Shown here piece by piece: positions 62,817 to 64,000 of a stretch of DNA of 64,000 bases (its first letter is position 1; the number at the start of each line of letters is the position of its first letter). The notes below the pieces were generated by a model. It saw nothing but the letters and a program-made list of their open reading frames with translations, searched no databases and was not told the origin of the DNA. The stretch is from Streptomyces sp. HPF1205. GTDB taxonomy: Bacteria; Actinomycetota; Actinomycetes; Streptomycetales; Streptomycetaceae. A program made the translations under genes and the position numbers. Location: contig NZ_JAINVH010000020.1 of NCBI RefSeq assembly GCF_020400825.1, forward strand, positions 62,001 to 126,000, read 5' to 3'.

Positions 62817-63266
62817 TCAGAAGTCGGCCGCGGCGAGCAGCGCGGCGACGGTGATCCAGCCCTTGTGCCAGGACTGGTCGAGCAGGTAGCCGGCGCCGGG
62901 GTCGCGCCGGAGCCATCCGGCGTGGCCGGTGGCGGCGGCCAGGCGCACGACGCCGTGCGGCTGCTCGTCCTGCCAGTGGCCGCCCTGCCGGTCGGCGACG
63001 TAGTGCGTCACCGCGGAGACGGTCAGGGCGAGTGCGGCCCGGCGGGGGCTGAGCCGCAGGTTGAGAGCGCCGCTTGTGGCGGCCAGGGCCAGGGCCTGCG
63101 TGGCGGTGTAGGTCGCGACGTGCGTGGCGCACGCCACGGCACCGTCGCGGCCGGCCCGGCCCTTGGCGACGGCCTGCGTGTCGACCTGCACCCAGTGGTC
63201 GGCGACCTCATGGGACGCGGTCAGCGCCGCGTAGACGGCGGCGAAGCGGGCGGCGGGACTGGTCAA
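62817..63266 (-). CDS. DUF3307-like membrane protein (possible spread protein)
   Basis: A 149-residue protein with three to four weakly hydrophobic helices. The opening SHEVADHWVQVDTQAVAKG follows the DUF3307 pattern (His ... Asp ... Gln ... Lys). The other conserved patch is THYVADRQGGHWQ. A TTG at 63266 is proposed because AGAGGA lies just upstream; ATG starts further up would add unrelated sequence. It sits upstream of traB, where intramycelial-spread (spd) genes usually lie. Confidence 0.6.
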   Translation of the reverse strand: MTSPAARFAAVYAALTASHEVADHWVQVDTQAVAKGRAGRDGAVACATHVATYTATQALALAATSGALNLRLSPRRAALALTVSAVTHYVADRQGGHWQDEQPHGVVRLAAATGHAGWLRRDPGAGYLLDQSWHKGWITVAALLAAADF

Positions 63267-63331
63267 CGGATCGTCCTCTCGGGTCTGTTCGGGGCGGCCG
63301 GGCGTTTCCCGGCCGGGGCGGGTGGCGCCGC

Positions 63332-63400
63332 TCAGTCGTCGTCCTGGGGCTTGATGGGGTCGTGGTCGCCCTGCCCGCACCAGTCGCACGCGGTGGTCAT
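63332..63400 (-). CDS. Mini-ORF with Cys-x2-Cys motif
   Basis: A 22-residue frame, MTTACDWCGQGDHDPIKPQDDD, with a CDWC pair. Its ATG overlaps the stop of the 26-residue frame before it (ATGA at 63397-63400). Too short for certainty, but the coupled start and position within the transfer operon favour translation. Confidence 0.4.
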   Translation of the reverse strand: MTTACDWCGQGDHDPIKPQDDD

Positions 63401-63477
63401 TTGCCGCTCCCGTTCTCGCTGCGCTTGTTCGCCTCGGCGACCTTGCGGCTCAGTTCCTCGCGCTCTTCGTCGGTCAT
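63397..63477 (-). CDS. Mini-ORF, charged helix
   Basis: A 26-residue frame, MTDEEREELSRKVAEANKRS and six more residues, a highly charged helix. It is 16 bases after the stop of the next upstream gene (63494) and overlaps the following mini-ORF by 4 bases. Weak AGGTG-like ribosome site (GAGGGCACC). Confidence 0.4.
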   Translation of the reverse strand: MTDEEREELSRKVAEANKRSENGSGK

Positions 63478-63493
63478 CGCAGGTGCCCTCCCC

Positions 63494-64000
63494 TCAGCTC
63501 ACGCGGGCGGTCGCGGAACGGCGGGCCGTCTCGGCCGCCGCAATGCGCGCGGCGGTGTGGAACGGCGGGGTGTCGCCCTTGGTCCGGCACGGCGGAACCG
63601 GGTTCGGCTTCGGCCCCTTCCCGGACGTCTTTTCGACCGGGGGGACTTGGGACGCGACCTGCGGCTTCGCGGCGCCGATCGGCGTGACACTGGCGCCCTC
63701 CTCGGGCTCGCTCAGATCGGCGAGCGGCGTCACCCGTCCGAGTGTCGGCAGGGCGTTCGGAAGCGGGTTCAGGGCGGCGGCGAGCAGCCCGGAGCGCAGC
63801 AGTTCCGGCCGGGCGTGCTCACCCAGTTCGAACGCTGCGCCGAGCTGCACGCGGCTGTTCGTCGCGGTCGCGTACAGCTCGGCGGACATCCCCGGTTCGG
63901 CGCCCCGGTGGATCCGCCAGGCGGCCGCGAACGCCTCCTCCTCGGAGATGGCCCCGTACGGCATCGCGGCGAGCAGCCGGTCCGCCTCACGCACGATGTC
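63494..64000 (-). CDS. Unrecognised element protein (5' end outside window)
   Basis: At least 169 codons are visible, with the frame open to the right edge (…DIVREADRLLAAMPYGAISEEE), so the start lies beyond 64000. The first visible half is helical and Ala-rich (ELYATATNSRVQLGAAFELGEHARPELLRSGLLAAAL). The rest is low-complexity (PVEKTSGKGPKPNPVPPC) with a basic end. I do not recognise it. It leads the visible part of the transfer operon that continues to traB. Confidence 0.6.
   Translation of the reverse strand, partial: DIVREADRLLAAMPYGAISEEEAFAAAWRIHRGAEPGMSAELYATATNSRVQLGAAFELGEHARPELLRSGLLAAALNPLPNALPTLGRVTPLADLSEPEEGASVTPIGAAKPQVASQVPPVEKTSGKGPKPNPVPPCRTKGDTPPFHTAARIAAAETARRSATARVS

Larger units (their letters stand above)
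53593..64000. mobile_element. Actinobacterial integrative and conjugative element (AICE), right end outside window
   Basis: From tRNA-Tyr to the window end the genes are those of an AICE: tyrosine integrase, excisionase, Rep helicase plus prim-pol, TraB-type FtsK translocase and small membrane/spread-type proteins. All core genes read toward the tRNA. Three small genes oppose this direction (53882, 58845, 59390) and look like cargo. Two motif arrays (56157-56376 and 60307-60491) are candidate origin and transfer sites. No GntR-type regulator is seen in the visible part. The element occupies the kind of site used by SLP1 but shows its own Rep type. Confidence 0.9.

Noticed and set aside
63494..64000. 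GTG at 63994 as the start of the last gene
   Set aside because: The frame stays open to the window edge and no ribosome site can be seen, so the gene is best treated as cut off by the window.

Overview
The window is very GC-rich, with strong third-position G/C bias, frequent GTG starts and ATGA/GTGA start-stop overlaps. Together with the gene content (14-gene respiratory complex I operon, a second partial complex I operon, ergothioneine genes, KorAB, and an actinomycete-type integrated conjugative element with a single-protein TraB), this points to Streptomyces or a close relative. The gene order from nuoA to a tRNA-Tyr carrying an integrated element resembles, from memory, the Streptomyces coelicolor chromosome around the SLP1 insertion site.

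Layout. (1) 1-15962: end of nuoA and complete nuoB-nuoN, a proton-pumping NADH:menaquinone oxidoreductase, almost every gene overlapping the next by a few bases, ending at a hairpin. (2) 16074-18213: a small membrane protein, then a TetR repressor divergent from a quinone-oxidoreductase-like MDR enzyme with a perfect 19-bp palindrome between them. (3) 18244-18947: a VapBC-like toxin-antitoxin pair. (4) 19042-23847: ergothioneine operon egtA-egtB-egtC/D, in which egtC and egtD are joined in one reading frame. (5) 24262-29112: long-chain polyprenyl diphosphate synthase (probably the menaquinone tail), a LolA-like secreted protein and an ABC exporter. (6) 29198-38204: RarD permease, KorB/KorA 2-oxoacid:ferredoxin oxidoreductase, a NarL-type response regulator, a second MDR oxidoreductase, and two paralogous sensor kinases sharing a ~300-bp tract of about 97% identity.

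(7) 38614-48569: second complex I operon nuoA2-B2-C2-H2-I2-J2-K2-L2-M2-N2, without nuoD or the NADH module nuoEFG. It keeps the Fe-S proteins NuoB/NuoI and the pumps, so it probably borrows NuoD and may take electrons from ferredoxin, which the nearby KorAB would reduce. Seven tandem 16-bp repeats precede it. (8) 48751-53357: HtpX protease, YccF protein, tandem-domain MarR regulator, Bcp peroxiredoxin, hemerythrin-like protein and YajQ.

(9) 53593-64000: tRNA-Tyr(GUA) followed by an actinobacterial integrative and conjugative element (AICE) that runs off the right edge. The core genes read leftward: integrase, excisionase, helicase-like Rep, prim-pol, a DUF6197-like protein, TraB DNA translocase, a DUF3307-like membrane protein, two mini-ORFs and an unidentified protein. 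Three small rightward cargo genes of lower GC sit against this direction; one resembles the colicin/pyocin DNase immunity (Im) family. Two dense short-motif arrays stand out: ten copies of a 9-mer within the 3' part of rep (candidate replication origin) and eight copies of CCCGGAC/GTCCGGG just after traB (candidate clt, the TraB loading site). These arrays and the immunity-like cargo are the most novel signals here.
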